The notes under the pieces were generated by a model, which ran no database searches, was not told the DNA's origin, and worked only from the letters and a program-made list of their open reading frames with translations. 64,000 bases of DNA from Atrichornis clamosus (taxonomy: Eukaryota; Chordata; Aves; Passeriformes; Menuridae), in contig WBMZ01002701.1 in assembly GCA_013400975.1 (NCBI GenBank), positions 62,001 to 126,000 of the forward strand, read 5' to 3'. The translations under genes and the position numbers were made by a program. Shown here piece by piece: positions 1 through 44,968 of the stretch (position 1 is its first letter; the number at the start of each line of letters is the position of its first letter).

Positions 1-205
1 CCCTTGATAAAAGCATAGTTAGAAAAAACCCAAACAAACCAAATCCACAAACATAAGTCACTTTCATCTTTTGCAATCACTAGAGATGGAATAGCAGATT
101 ATGCATGGGAATAAGTCTGAAACTGAGGAAGGGGGGTTCAAAAGTAGCAGTAAAGTGCTGGCAGAAGGAGAGCAGATGTGCTGAGTTTATTATCTCTTCT
201 GGCAG
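1..205 (+). other. TTC39A: 3' end of a TTC39A upstream intron
   Basis: Sequence before the first visible coding exon. It ends in a pyrimidine-rich tract and CAG acceptor at 203-205. An open frame runs through this stretch into the exon from an ATG at 105, but the residues before 207 do not resemble the family, so I read them as intron. No promoter or CpG island is seen, so the true start lies further left. Confidence 0.6.
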
Positions 206-33866
<33,661 letters not shown>

Positions 33867-35610
33867 CTTTTCCTTCTTTGATGTTCTGTTTGTTGCAAAC
33901 TTTGGTGCAGAAAATTACTGACACTTTAGAATTACTTTTCCTTCTCTTTCAAGTCAGTGAAAAACCAAATAACTTAAAATTTCAAAGGTGATGCATAAAA
34001 CATTAATCTAGTGTAATAACATGGCAAAAAAAAAAATCTCTCAAACCAACCATAATCCTGAAAAATATTGTTTTTCCAACAGTGGCTTTTTGCATACTTA
34101 CATCTGTGTCATTCATTTTTCAATCGTGTGCCTTTTTCTTGCATTTGCAACATTAAGTTGTAGCTTGCTTCGTAAAAGGGGAACATTTGATAAAAACCAA
34201 ACAGCAGAACTTTAAGATTCCCAGATCTAATCTCATTTAGCTCTGAATGTTTGTTAGGATCCATGCTGCTAGCAGTTGAGAAGGAAGCATTGCTTTTTCC
34301 CAGTCCCTGCTTGGTTGGAATGGTGTGAGAAAACCTCAGTGCACACGAAACACAGCAGGGAGGAGCTCTGGATCCTGGGCATTTCTCATTGTGCATGGAA
34401 AGCCTCTCTTTACCAGCTTCTACATTTTTGATTCTGTAAGAAATTTGCTGGTGAAAAGAATGGTCTCCCTTATGCAAGTACCTTGACTTTTTCTTTAATT
34501 TGGTTTTCCCATCAAGTCTGCTGCTCGTAGCAGCTGAATTAATTTACTGAGGATTGCAGGGAGAAAGGTGATGACAGTGTAAAACTGCATCACCTCTTCT
34601 TTGGCGATGGGAGGTTCTTAGGAAATGTTTTTTGTCATAAATGAACACGATCTGAAGTTTGTATCAAATTTAAAGCACAAGTCCTTGAAGGTCACTTAAA
34701 CAGGAGCACCACACTGGCTGCAGAGTGATACAGGAGTTCCCATGACAGTCCATTCCTACCTACAATCACTGTTCTTAAGTTTCCCAACTTGAGATGTCCC
34801 TGTTGAAAAAGGCTGATGTTTCCTGTTGGAAGAAGCTGGGGCTGGAGCAAGCTCCTCAGCACAAAGGACAGCCCTTTATCTTTTTGCTCTTTATTGATCT
34901 TTTGGGAGATTTTCTGTGTAAGGGCCTTTGAGAACAGAGTGATGAGCTGGGCCTGCTTTCCAGCGCTGCCTGCCATGGAATTCCTGCTTTGCTGCAAACT
35001 GCTGAAGTCACTTGTAGCACAGCTTTGACTCGTGTTTGCTGTTTTCCAGGCCAGCTCCATGTCTATATGCCTCTGGGCTTTTGGGGCACACTTCTACCTC
35101 CCTTTTGAAAGAGCTTCTTCCCCACAACCCATTCTGATGGGTGGAGATAGGAGGTCTGCTGACAGCCCTTTTTCTCCAATGGAGATGTTTGTCAGGAAGA
35201 TTCATATCTATGTACCTCACAGTGAATATCCTTTCGAAAGTTATTGTTCCCAGCAGAAGAGAAAATTGACAGTTTATAGCTGTGCTTTTACCTCCTCAAA
35301 GGAAATGACATTGTTTTATAACTGCAAATTAATATGCAAGGAGACAGAACCACCAGTTCCTCAACAAGGAGAACTTGCATTGTCTTAAAAATAGACACCC
35401 TTTATAAAAGTCTTTCCAAGTTAAAATCATAGATGAAGAATGCATTTTTTAAAGTGACTTTCTCAGTTAAATTCAGTTCAGATAAATTTCTCAATTCAGA
35501 TAAAACTCTGTATAAACATTACGCTATTTAAATGCTGCACATCACAACTTCAGTGTAAAAATTCAGTCATTCTTTGTATAGAATAAAACAGTTTCTTGTT
35601 CTATTTCATG
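33867..35610 (+). other. TTC39A: Likely TTC39A 3' UTR
   Basis: Starts right after the stop. The first canonical AATAAA on this strand is at 35582-35587, followed about 45 bases on by a TTGTGTCC stretch, so a 1.7-kb UTR is plausible. A longer form reaching the signal at 40585 cannot be excluded. No coding sequence recognised. Confidence 0.45.
35582..35587 (+). terminator. TTC39A: Candidate TTC39A polyadenylation signal
   Basis: First AATAAA downstream of the stop codon, with a modest GT-rich element after it. Choice rests on position only. Confidence 0.35.
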
Positions 35611-38600
35611 CATATAACGCCTCTTCTTCCAGTTGTGTCCTTTTCAAATATTTTGGCAGCCTTAGCATCTTTAAAGCAAGCAATGCCATGTGAAAATTAG
35701 CATAAATTGTACTCTGCAGAAAGTGAACAATCCTTCTGAGTGTACATTCATTTCTCATCTTGGAAATTTCACCCACAACTGAGTTTTGCCTGATCTCAGA
35801 TACACCACATAAAGAACTTAGTGTGTGATACGCAGCCAGCTCCCATGATGCTTTGCAGCAATGAAAATCCCAAGGTTTTCCTAAAGTTTTCGTAGCCTTC
35901 CTAAGCCATCTTTAGTCGAATACCAGCACCAGTCACACTGTGGACCTGATCTCCAGCTTCAGCTGAGTGCTTTGTAGTTCACTGTGATCTTTGACTCCTT
36001 GGGTCCCGAGCAATAGGAAATAATCACCTTCCTTATGCAACAAGGATTTATGGACTGTAATAGTGTGAATTCACTTAAGGAAAAGATGAGTGGAAGCTCT
36101 GGTACATTGTCACCCTGTATGGTTTTCAAGGTGTTACATTTGGAATTGCCCAACATCACTCTGCTCATCAGTTCCTTCACTTTGATGCTCCCCCAGGGCC
36201 TGCTCCGAGGTGCTCCGTGGTGTCAGTCTGGGCTGGAAGGTCAATGCTGGGCTTGTTTTTCCATTGCTCCCTCAGAATTTGCTGCGTGGTGCCTGGAGCA
36301 GCTCTCCAGAACAGTAAACTGCTTCAGTCTGGAGCCCCAAGTGCAGTGAACCAGGGGAAGCACAGTTGGTGCAAGTTCTCAAACAGCCTCAGTGCGTTCA
36401 CTTTGTGGAAAACAGTGCATATTGCCATGGAATTGCAAATCAGAGACTGAAGCATGGCCCAAGATTCAGGAAATGGAAGTGCTACTGCAGATGGATGTAG
36501 TCCACACCTCAGTTGCAGAAGGAACACTTCCTTCTGCATTCAAACACTGAACTGTCTGAGCAATGCTTGAGAAACCCACTCTGTGCACCACCTTTAGCCA
36601 ACAAGTGCTGCAATCAGCTCTTCCCCATCCTCAGCAAAGCCAGAGATGTTGCCCAAAGACAAAAATCACTAACTCAGACAGCAGAAAAGAGTTTTCTGCA
36701 TTTCGCAGGACTTTAGTCATAAAACCCGCAAACTTTATTTATTTTTCTATGGTTTTTTTTTTTTAACTAGCACTGGTAAGTGGCTTCCTGCCAGTAACTG
36801 AGGATGGGTAGAAATTCATACTCAGTTTGCTGGATGTCTGCAGCAGTGGCCATGGTGCCCCATGAAAGTGGTGCTGGGCAGGAAGGGAAAAGCAGTAAAA
36901 CAGGCATCCTTTTTATGTGAAATCCCTGTATGTAAGGTCTGAACTGAGGGAGGAGAGGGGCTGAAAAGTCAGCAGCTCCTACTGAAGTCTGGTGAGGTGC
37001 AACTGCATCACCTTCCAGCTCCTGGAACTAAACGAGATCAGATACAAACGGATGGTTGAAGGACACTGGGCTGGAGCTGGACCTGGTCACGGGTTTTCTT
37101 GATGATGAGAAGAGATTTTGATGAAGTCACAAACATGAAGCACAATTACTATGATCAGGAAAGAGCCACTTAGGATTGCTCAACTCCACCCGTGGCATAG
37201 GAGCCTGCTTTGATTACTGGCACAGCTCTATTGCCATGTACAATCAACACGTGCCATCGTGGCTGGATGGTTTAAAGACTGTGCCTGGCCTCAGGTTGTT
37301 TACACATTCAAAACTTGGCTTAGGAAACAGTGTTTTATGAAATATAGCAGCATAGAACAGGATCATATCAAACATTTCCTCCCATTTCACACTGGTTTTG
37401 GCATTAAATTCTGTTTTTTTATTTGTCTGTGGTTTGGGTCCAAGACTACTCAAAGCTCCTGGGCTGACAGCTTGTGTGCCTCTGGCCCAACAGGGGCATC
37501 AAGTACTGCTCCTCAGAGTGAGACCAGGCTTTCCTAGAGGTCAGTCCCAGAATGGAAAGAGCACTCCCATGAGTTCAAATACAACACACACAGCCTCCAG
37601 TTCCACCTGCAAGATGCATTTCTTTGCCTTCTCAAGCATAAAAACACAACAGCAAAGCAAATGTATATGAAATGACCAAAACAACACATTCTACGCGGTT
37701 CGCCCTCTGGGAGGAAGAGGAGAAGATAAAGAGGTGAGTCATGTTGTTTACTGCTGAACAGGAAAATGGTTAATGGTTGGCAACGTCACTGATAAATGAG
37801 ATTGGGAAACCTGAACAGACTAGAAATGAACTTGCTTCTTTTCTCATTATGTTCTGCAAATATATTTTGGTGGCAGATTATGTGCAAAGCGTGTACCAGC
37901 AAGTGTTTTAATTGAATGATTTGTCACCATAGAATATTTTTTAAAGATGCTATCTAGGTTTGCTTCAGGTGTTTTAAAAAAAATACAAGTACTTTCTTTT
38001 AAAAACATGCCCAGTCAATCCCTGTCTCAAAGATTTATGAACAGCAACAGAGCTAATAAATACCTGCACTGTACTGTGGTAAACTTCTGCATAGTTTATG
38101 TTCAAATTCAACCATGTTTCTGTAGGACTGGACTCCATTATTTTGGTTTTTTTTAAATCTCAGGACTTGCTTTCATTGCTGGCTAAGCGTAGCAAAATGC
38201 TTATTTAGAATTACGCATTGCATTGAAATCGACTTGCTTTCTCTCTCCTTGACTATTTTACAGAAAGAACACAAAACAGAGCAGTTGTAATCCACTGCAT
38301 GCTCCCTTTATGGGCTGATTCAATAAAAAAAGAAAAAACAAAGGCAAAAAGGAGTTTATCTCATGCTAGTGAAGAGTAGTAACAGCAGTTTTGGGTCTGT
38401 GGCCTAAAAGTAATGCAAGTGATGTGGTGAGAAAGAGAAGATTAAGCAGAAGCCGCAATATTCTGGACAGTTTTCCTCCTTCCATTCCTTTTATCCTGCA
38501 GCACACAAGGTGTGAAGGTAAGGAACAACATCCTTAGTGCTGGAGCTGTGTGGGAGGTTTGTCAGCAGTGCCAGAGCCCCAGGGCCCCGCTCAGTGTCCT

Positions 38601-38953
38601 TGTGTCACAGGGACAGTTTTAGGATGAGCTGGTGCCTTGTGAACACGATGCTTTTCCTGACTTTTTGGTGAAGGTGCTGATGTGAGATGCCTGAAGCTGC
38701 CTCTGCTCTGCAGGTGTGGAGTAGGAACTGTATCTCCTACAGTCAGGGGAGTTCAGTAAATCCTTCTGGGGAGTGAAGCAATGCTGTCAACTCCCGAGGA
38801 TCATGTTCAATGTCATCTTCATCTGGGTGCAGTACCCAGCACTGCTGTCACCACTGGCGAGGTGACACAGCCTCTGTTGGGCAGCTGCAGAGCTTTTTTA
38901 GAAGCAAACATCAGGGCCAGTAACAGTGTTGATATTTCAGTCGTAGATACAAT

Positions 38954-39135
38954 ACCAGGTTGGAAGGGACCTTCAAGGATTGTCTGGTCCAACCTTTCTT
39001 GCCAAAAGCACATTCTAGAAAAAGTGGCCCAGTACCTGGTCCAACTGAATCTTAAGTGTCCAATGTTGGGAGATCTAACATTTCCCTGGGGAGATTATTC
39101 CAATGACTGATACTATTGTGAAAAATTTGGTTTGC
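38954..39135 (-). mobile_element. CR1 LINE 3' fragment, - strand
   Basis: The + strand reads CAGGTTGGAAGGGACCTTCA, TCTGGTCCAACCTTTCTTGC, CTGAATCTTAAGTGTCCAAT and TTCCCTGGGGAGATTATTCC, the complement of a CR1 3' region in a form I associate with neoavian birds. It then decays. Confidence 0.85.
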
Positions 39136-40584
39136 CTTTCATTCTTACGGCCTGTGGATACCTGAGTCAGGTTTCCATTCTGTGATGCTGGCTGGGCTCA
39201 TCACCAATGCAAAGAAATGTTGGTATTTCTAGGAAACAGCAGGAAATTCATGCATAGTTGCCTTTGCTACAGGTCTGTTGTCTGTTCTGTCACACACATT
39301 TATAAAGAAAAGCAAATACAGATATACATAAAACGTCTACGTATGTATACTCACACAGTGGTAGCAGGTTCTAGAGCCAAAGCTTTTTGAAGTTACCAGA
39401 ATTGCTTGAACTATTTATTAAATTCAGCATTAAAAAAAAAGTGAGATACTTAAAAAAAAAAAATGGCTGAGGACAATGTAGGGGCTTTTACTAATGGTTT
39501 GCAGTAGGACAATGAAGGAAAGACTGTGCAGTTTGCAACTTTCTAGAAGAATCCCAAGACAAACAGGCAATTGAGTAGGAGCCCTTCAGTGGGGAAACCT
39601 CACTAAAATGCAGTGTTAGGCTCTAGAGTTGAAAGGCATCAGTCTCTGGACTAGCAGAGCTCTGCCTCTGAAAACAGTTCTGGAGTGATTGATTCATCCT
39701 TTTCCCCCTTGAATTCCTGCCTTGTCTGCCTCCCTCAATGTGCTTACCCAGTGTGAATCCTGGATTGCACAGGCAGCTCCTGCCAACGTGGCAGGAGGGT
39801 AGGCAAAAGATGCTGGAAAGGTGAAGTTTGTCATTCTGCAGTGAGAACCCTGGCAAAAGTGCAGTGAGGGAGCAGAAGTGAGGCTGGGAAAAGAGCTCGG
39901 TGTGGGCAGCCAGGGCACATGTGGCGTGTGCCGTGAATCCAACATTTACTGTGGTGTGCAGAGGGGCTGAAACGCCTTCTTTGAAATACAGACAAATGTT
40001 TTGCACAGGTTGGTGCTGCAAAGGACAGGTTTATGAAGGTTCTGCTGCTTGTTTTCCAGCTGGGAGGCCAGAGGAGGGCTGGGGGCTCTGTGCACAGTGG
40101 CTGGGCCCCTCTTGCTGAGTAAGCACATACCTCGGTGCTGTGGGAACACAGAGAGGGCTTGGCACAAAAGCATTTTTTCATTGTAGACTCCTCTCTGCAG
40201 CTTTCACTGAGCAAAGTGTCAGCACAGAGTAGATGTTGTAATGAATCAGCTGCCAGTGTGAAAATGCAGTTATTTCTTTTGCTTAAATCAAAAAGATGCT
40301 TTTACAGAGTATGCTTAGACTGTTCTTTTATCACAAGGCATTAATGCTGCATTTCATACCAAGAATTCCAAAGCCCCGAACTCTTATCCCAGAACAGGTT
40401 TAAATGCAAGATAATCTGCAAAGGATGGTTAGCATAAATTATATTCTTGAAAGTTAAATGCTATATAAAAGGAAAAGTTAATCCTTGAAGCTAATTTTTA
40501 TTCTGGGTATTAACTCAAGAAGGGTTCTTCTGAACAGATTTTATTCATGTGTTTTATAGGTTGTCAACTATAATGTATGTTTTT

Positions 40585-40590
40585 AATAAA
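40585..40590 (+). terminator. Candidate distal polyadenylation signal
   Basis: AATAAA followed within 5-35 bases by two GT-rich stretches (TGTGGTGTCTGT and TGTGTTTGT), the best-formed poly(A) context on the + strand between the genes. It could serve a long TTC39A 3' UTR 6.7 kb past the stop, or an unannotated transcript. Confidence 0.3.
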
Positions 40591-42323
40591 AATGTGGTGT
40601 CTGTAACAAAATGTGTTTGTAATCAGCCAGTGTCCACTTCTTTTCTGAGTCCTTTTAATCCAGGATTTAACTGCTGAGAGACCCAGTACATTTGGTTTCA
40701 GCCATCTTGTTATTTATTTCACTGGAACTCTGACTCAAAAGAATTTTCATCTTTACCACGATTGCACAAGGACAGGAAATGTCGAAGTCCTGAAACTGTG
40801 GCAACTGAAGTAAATTCAGGTATTTCATAATCCCTCAGCCCAGAAAAGTACCCTTCTGCCACTGGAAAGGGAGACTGTCAGCCTTCCAAACAGAATTGCT
40901 TTCAGCCCTGGGAAGCTGCAAGACCATAGGAGCTTTTAAACCCTTACATGGCTCAAGCTCCTCACAAATAAATGCTTTAGGCTGGGTTTTTTTGTTTATG
41001 TATTTTATGATTTTCTCCCAGATTTACATAATGAACTGGCAACAATAAGGATTATCATCCTTAGATGTAAAATAACTAAAGTGGTAATGCCTGTAGCACA
41101 GAAGAGTTTTTAAACGTAAAGGTCTGTACAAAACTGAGTATTCCTTACTTGTCATTGCACCTCTTTGGCCTCAGGTTTGTGGGGGTTTCCTTCTGATGTA
41201 CGAGACAAAATCCATTTCCTACTCCAACCTGCAAGTGAACCCCAGCCACGTCCCTGCTGTGCCCCTGGGTGCAGGTGGTGCCTGGTCCTGTGTGCAGAGG
41301 GGACAGCAGGTTCTGTGCTGAGGTGGCGCTGCCACGGACACGGGGCCTTTCACACCTGGTGTCCCCTCACGCCCCTGGGCCTGTGCCAGGGCTGTTGTGC
41401 CAGTCACAGCTCTAAAATACAAATGACATCCCTGCGCTCCGTGTTTTCATCACACTGCACAGGCCCTACAAAAACGCCTTAAAGCAGCAGCTCTTGAGGA
41501 CTGGCGAGGCATCTCCAAACTCCGCTACCTGCACACAGTAGCTGTAAGAGGGTTTTTTGTTTGTTTTTTCCTTCAAATTGCTTTGCAGACGTTTTTCTGT
41601 GGGCCTGCCCACCCTGGCGTGAGAAGGGCTTTGGTGAACAGGTCCAGGTGAGTCAGAGCCAGCCCCTTGCCCTCACTGAGCTGCAGGAGACTCGGGCTGG
41701 GGAACAGCTGTGCTGTGCTGGGCTGTCTTTGCGTGAAGTGCAAGTCATTTGTTAGACACCTCTAAGCCAGGGGGTAAATATTGTCTTCAACTTAGAGAGG
41801 GTAAAAATACAACACAGATCTGGTTCCACAATTATAGCTAAAATTCAGGTTATACATTATTTTGCATTAAATTCAGATAAATTCTTCTTTGAATTAGAAA
41901 TCATCCAGAACAGCATTGCACCTAAGAACTTGAAAAATCATGTAATTTATTTGTTATATTTATACATTTGCCCTTGAGCTAAAATTTGAACTTTTTGGAA
42001 TGTTTTTGTGTCATCAGCTCTAGTTTTAGCTCTTCACACCTTTTTGCTATTTAGCAAGTATTTTAATAAAAGTAATTTCTCTCCTTAGCCCAGTAAGTGA
42101 ATCAGTGTTAAAAATCCAGCTGTACAAGTGTCAGCTGCCCAGGAAAGCATTTAGCTCAGTAATCCAGCACTTCCTATTTCTTTTAAATCTTTCTTGATCA
42201 AAAGTCTTGTAATAAATGAAGACTAATACCACCATGACAACACTGATTTTTTTTTTCAAATTGTTCATTTGCCAGTTTTAACAAGATAAAGATATGAATA
42301 CTTAATGTGGACATTGTTTTACC

Positions 42324-42341
42324 AAAAAAAAAAAAAAAAAA
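42324..42341. repeat. Poly-A run (18 A)
   Basis: Uninterrupted 18-base A homopolymer. No retroposed gene body is recognised beside it. Confidence 0.85.
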
Positions 42342-43206
42342 GAACCCAACCCCTGAAACAAACAGACAAAGAGGACACAAAGGAACACACATGGAATGAT
42401 GAAAAGGAACAATGATATTGCACAACTTCAGGTCTCTCTTCCCAGATTTTGATCCATGTAATTAGGTATGTATGAATTCAGCAAAACATTGTGTCCAGAT
42501 AAATGTGTGGCCATCTGAGTGAATCTGGGAACTGCAGGGTGTTTCCAGTTCCTTGTGCCTGCTCCTTTGGAGTCCTCCTCTAGGGGAGCAGGGTGCTGTC
42601 AGCTGCAGGAACAACAAACAAATGGACTCTCCATTTTGCTGACCAGTTATCCATAATCCATGGAGTGACAATTCTCCTACACTGTAAATGCACTAAGTCC
42701 TCAAAGGACCTGGGTCTTTGAGTACTTGATACCACAAGTTGTGTTCAAGCTATAGCTGAAACACAATCAAAGAACATCCCCCAGCTTGCTGTGGTTAACT
42801 TGAGACTGTTTCATTCACAAGCCCAGGGCTTCTCACTGTATCAGGGTGGCACTGAATGCATAGAAGTCACAGTAGGTACATTAAGGGAGTGGGGGAGAAG
42901 AAAAAAAGGAAAAAGTCATGCTAAGTGGAAAAAGGTCTTTACAGCTACACTCTTTGCTGGAGCCTCTCTTAACAAGCACATACTGTTTGCTACAGAAATC
43001 AGTGACTTGTGTCATTCTGGCTACAGCAGGACTGTTTGCCCCCTCCACTGCTACCCTGACGCTCTGTGTTTATATAAACCTTGCATTTATGTGCAGAACA
43101 AAGTCTGTTTTTCTCCTCTCTGCGTTCATTCCTGTTTGGTGGACTGATGTGTCAGCCAGCAGGGCTCAACAGATACATTTAATACAGGAGACTGAGATAC
43201 AGTATG

Positions 43207-43212
43207 TTTATT
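43207..43212 (-). terminator. RNF11: Candidate RNF11 polyadenylation signal
   Basis: TTTATT on the + strand, i.e. AATAAA on the - strand, about 1.04 kb past the RNF11 stop, followed by a T/GT-containing stretch. Other copies at about 43376 and 43882 are equally possible. Confidence 0.3.
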
Positions 43213-44247
43213 CTTAACTTCTGATAACCTAAAGAACTACAAGAACGAGAGATGCAGTATCCATTTGCTATGATCCAACACAACCATTTTTAGGGAGAAA
43301 AGAAGTAGAATAAGTGATCAATGCTAACACTACATTAGTTCCAAATATATTTTTTTCAGTTATGGCAGCTTAACTATTTATTGTTCATCTGGCCCACCTT
43401 TAATCTGATCAAGTTAAAGGTCACATATTAAAGTTTAACGACTGTTATTTCATCAAAACCGAAGCAAGATATAAAAAAACCCCCATGAAACCACAGTTTC
43501 ACTGTAGGACTTGTTTCATATCTTCATAATCTGCATCACTTGTAGAAAAGGGATAATGCATCTCAGTTTGCTTACAAGCTAGGAGATCACTTTGAAGTCT
43601 GCATATTCCTAACTGCAAACAAAATATAGCACTTTTAACAGGTTATAAATAAACTGGTTTTCAAGCATAGAGCCAGCCCAACAATAACAATACACTATTA
43701 AAAAGACCTAAGGCAATGAATTCCATCTCCAATGGAAAAAAAAAAAAGAAAAAAAAGAAAAAGAACTGTGCAAACAAGCTTAAAACTATTTCTTTGTGCC
43801 AGTGTTATAAAATGTAGATTTCAATAAAGCCTTGACCCAAATGCCAGGACTTGTGAAAAGAATCAGAACAAAACTGGTTACTTTATTTAGGAAAAAAATA
43901 CTCTTATCTTGCTGCTAATAAAATTGGATACACGCAGTTTAAACATTTACAGTTGCTGTAACACTTTACACAATTCCTATATATGGGTGTAAGAACAAAC
44001 ATTAAAAGACAATGGTGGGTCAAGGCTTTACATTAAAAATAACAACCTACTTTTCTATAGTCTCTAAAATACTATGTTTTCCAATATTTGCAGCCATTCA
44101 GGAATAATTTTTTATTTATTTATTAGGAAATGTATACTTTGTGCATGATCTTAATTCCTAATTCCTGGCTCTTTGGGCTGAATGACAAAAGGATCAAACC
44201 CATTGAAGTGGATGGTCTCCTTGAAGGTTCAGTAGAGAAACCCTGGC
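43207..44247 (-). other. RNF11: Probable RNF11 3' UTR
   Basis: Downstream of the RNF11 stop on the - strand. AT-rich with AU-rich-element-like ATTTA/AATAAATAAATAAA runs (44109-44125). On the - strand AATAAA occurs near 43882, 43376 and at 43212-43207; I take the last as a working end. The true end may be shorter or longer. Confidence 0.45.
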
Positions 44248-44419
44248 TCAGTTAGTCTCATATGATGAAAGCAGTGCTGCATCCACTGGCTCCATGCAGG
44301 ATGGACAGGTAAAGGATCTCATCAACCAGTCATCTATACAGTCCAGGTGGTAAATGTGCATGCACGGCAGAAATCGGATAGGGTCCCCATAAACAAAGTC
44401 CATCATACAAATGACACAT
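44248..44419 (-). CDS. RNF11: RNF11 last exon: RING-H2 finger
   Basis: Starts with the last base of the Glu98 codon and runs CVICMMDFVYGDPIRFLPCM, HIYHLDCIDDWLMRSFTCPS, CMEPVDAALLSSYETN, stop TGA (TCA at 44248-44250 on the + strand). Acceptor, read on the - strand, is a long T/C tract ending CCCCCAG, a very strong splice site. Confidence 0.97.
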
Positions 44420-44968
44420 CTGGGGGGGAAAAAAATAAAGTGTTTAAGCTCCTGTTACCAGACTGGAAATGAAAAATAGTGTAGTATCTACTCTTGGATG
44501 CTTTTAATATTTGTAGATACTGTGAGGAGTATCCTTGCACAAGATAAAGGAAACAGCCTTAGAGTCACAGAATGGCTTGGGCTGGAAGGGAGCTTAAAGC
44601 CCATCGAGTTCCAACTCCCTGCCATGGGCAGGGATGTCAATCCCCACATCAGCCTTCTCCAAGGCTTTTTGTTTTTAGAAAGCTACATGGGGTTACAGTC
44701 CCTGAAAACAAGGCAAACCCAGGATGACAAGATCAGGTTTCCCAGGGCAGCATCACAAACCATCAGCCCCTCAGTCCCGCTGGGTTTCTGGGACTTACTC
44801 TCTGATCTTCTTCTCGGAGCCGTCTCTCCCGGGATCATAGACTCCTTTAGGAAGGTGCTGGATAAGGCCTATCCGCTGTGCTATCCGGATCTGCTCCTCC
44901 TCTGTCAGCTGTGTGGCCAGGCGAGTCTGGCTGGGAGTTGGGTGATACACAGGAACAGGGACCTGCTC
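44248..44968 (-). CDS. RNF11: RNF11 (RING finger protein 11), residues 42-154; first exon missing
   Basis: Joined - strand exons 44968-44799 and 44419-44248 encode 113 residues ending in SYETN and a TGA stop. The full protein has 154 residues, so only residues 1-41 (myristoylation/palmitoylation N-terminus and PPxY WW-binding motif) are absent. RNF11 is a small membrane-linked RING-H2 protein that works with NEDD4-family E3 ligases and with the A20/ITCH/TAX1BP1 complex to restrain NF-kB signalling and to tune TGF-beta signalling and endosomal sorting. The RING ligands are all present: Cys99, Cys102, Cys117, His119, His122, Cys125, Cys136, Cys139. Thr135, the reported Akt site, is kept in RSFTCP. 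Every residue agrees with the human protein as I remember it. Convergent with TTC39A, stop codons 10.4 kb apart. Confidence 0.97.
44420..44798 (-). other. RNF11: RNF11 intron 2 (379 bp) with CR1 tail
   Basis: Short intron bounded by GTAAGT (44798-44793) and CAG (44422-44420). Contains a CR1 3'-end remnant at about 44559-44640. The rest is not recognised. Confidence 0.9.
44559..44640 (-). mobile_element. CR1 3'-end remnant, - strand
   Basis: The + strand reads AGAGTCACAGAATGGCTTGG, GCTGGAAGGGAGCTTAAAGC and CATCGAGTTCCAACTCCCTG then CCATGGGCAGGGATG, the complement of the CR1 3' tail; same orientation as RNF11. About 80 bp, 5'-truncated. Confidence 0.88.
44799..44968 (-). CDS. RNF11: RNF11 exon 2: linker before the RING
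   Basis: Encodes residues 42-97 plus two bases of Glu98: EQVPVPVYHPTPSQTRLATQ, LTEEEQIRIAQRIGLIQHLP, KGVYDPGRDGSEKKIR. The TEEEQIRIAQRIGL helix is the UIM-like part. Acceptor GATTTCAG on the - strand, donor GTAAGT. The frame starts on a whole codon. Confidence 0.97.

Larger units (their letters stand above)
35611..43206. other. Intergenic sequence between TTC39A and RNF11
   Basis: No gene recognised. Holds a CR1 fragment (about 38954-39135, - strand), further AATAAA hexamers at 38322 and 40585, and an 18-base poly-A (42324-42341). ORFs up to 132 codons (for example 40021-39623 on the - strand) have no family resemblance. The ends of both genes' 3' UTRs may extend into this stretch. Confidence 0.6.

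Noticed and set aside
39623..40214. Overlapping - strand ORFs of 83-132 codons between the genes
   Set aside because: Three overlapping frames are open at once, which points to composition rather than a gene; no family resemblance.
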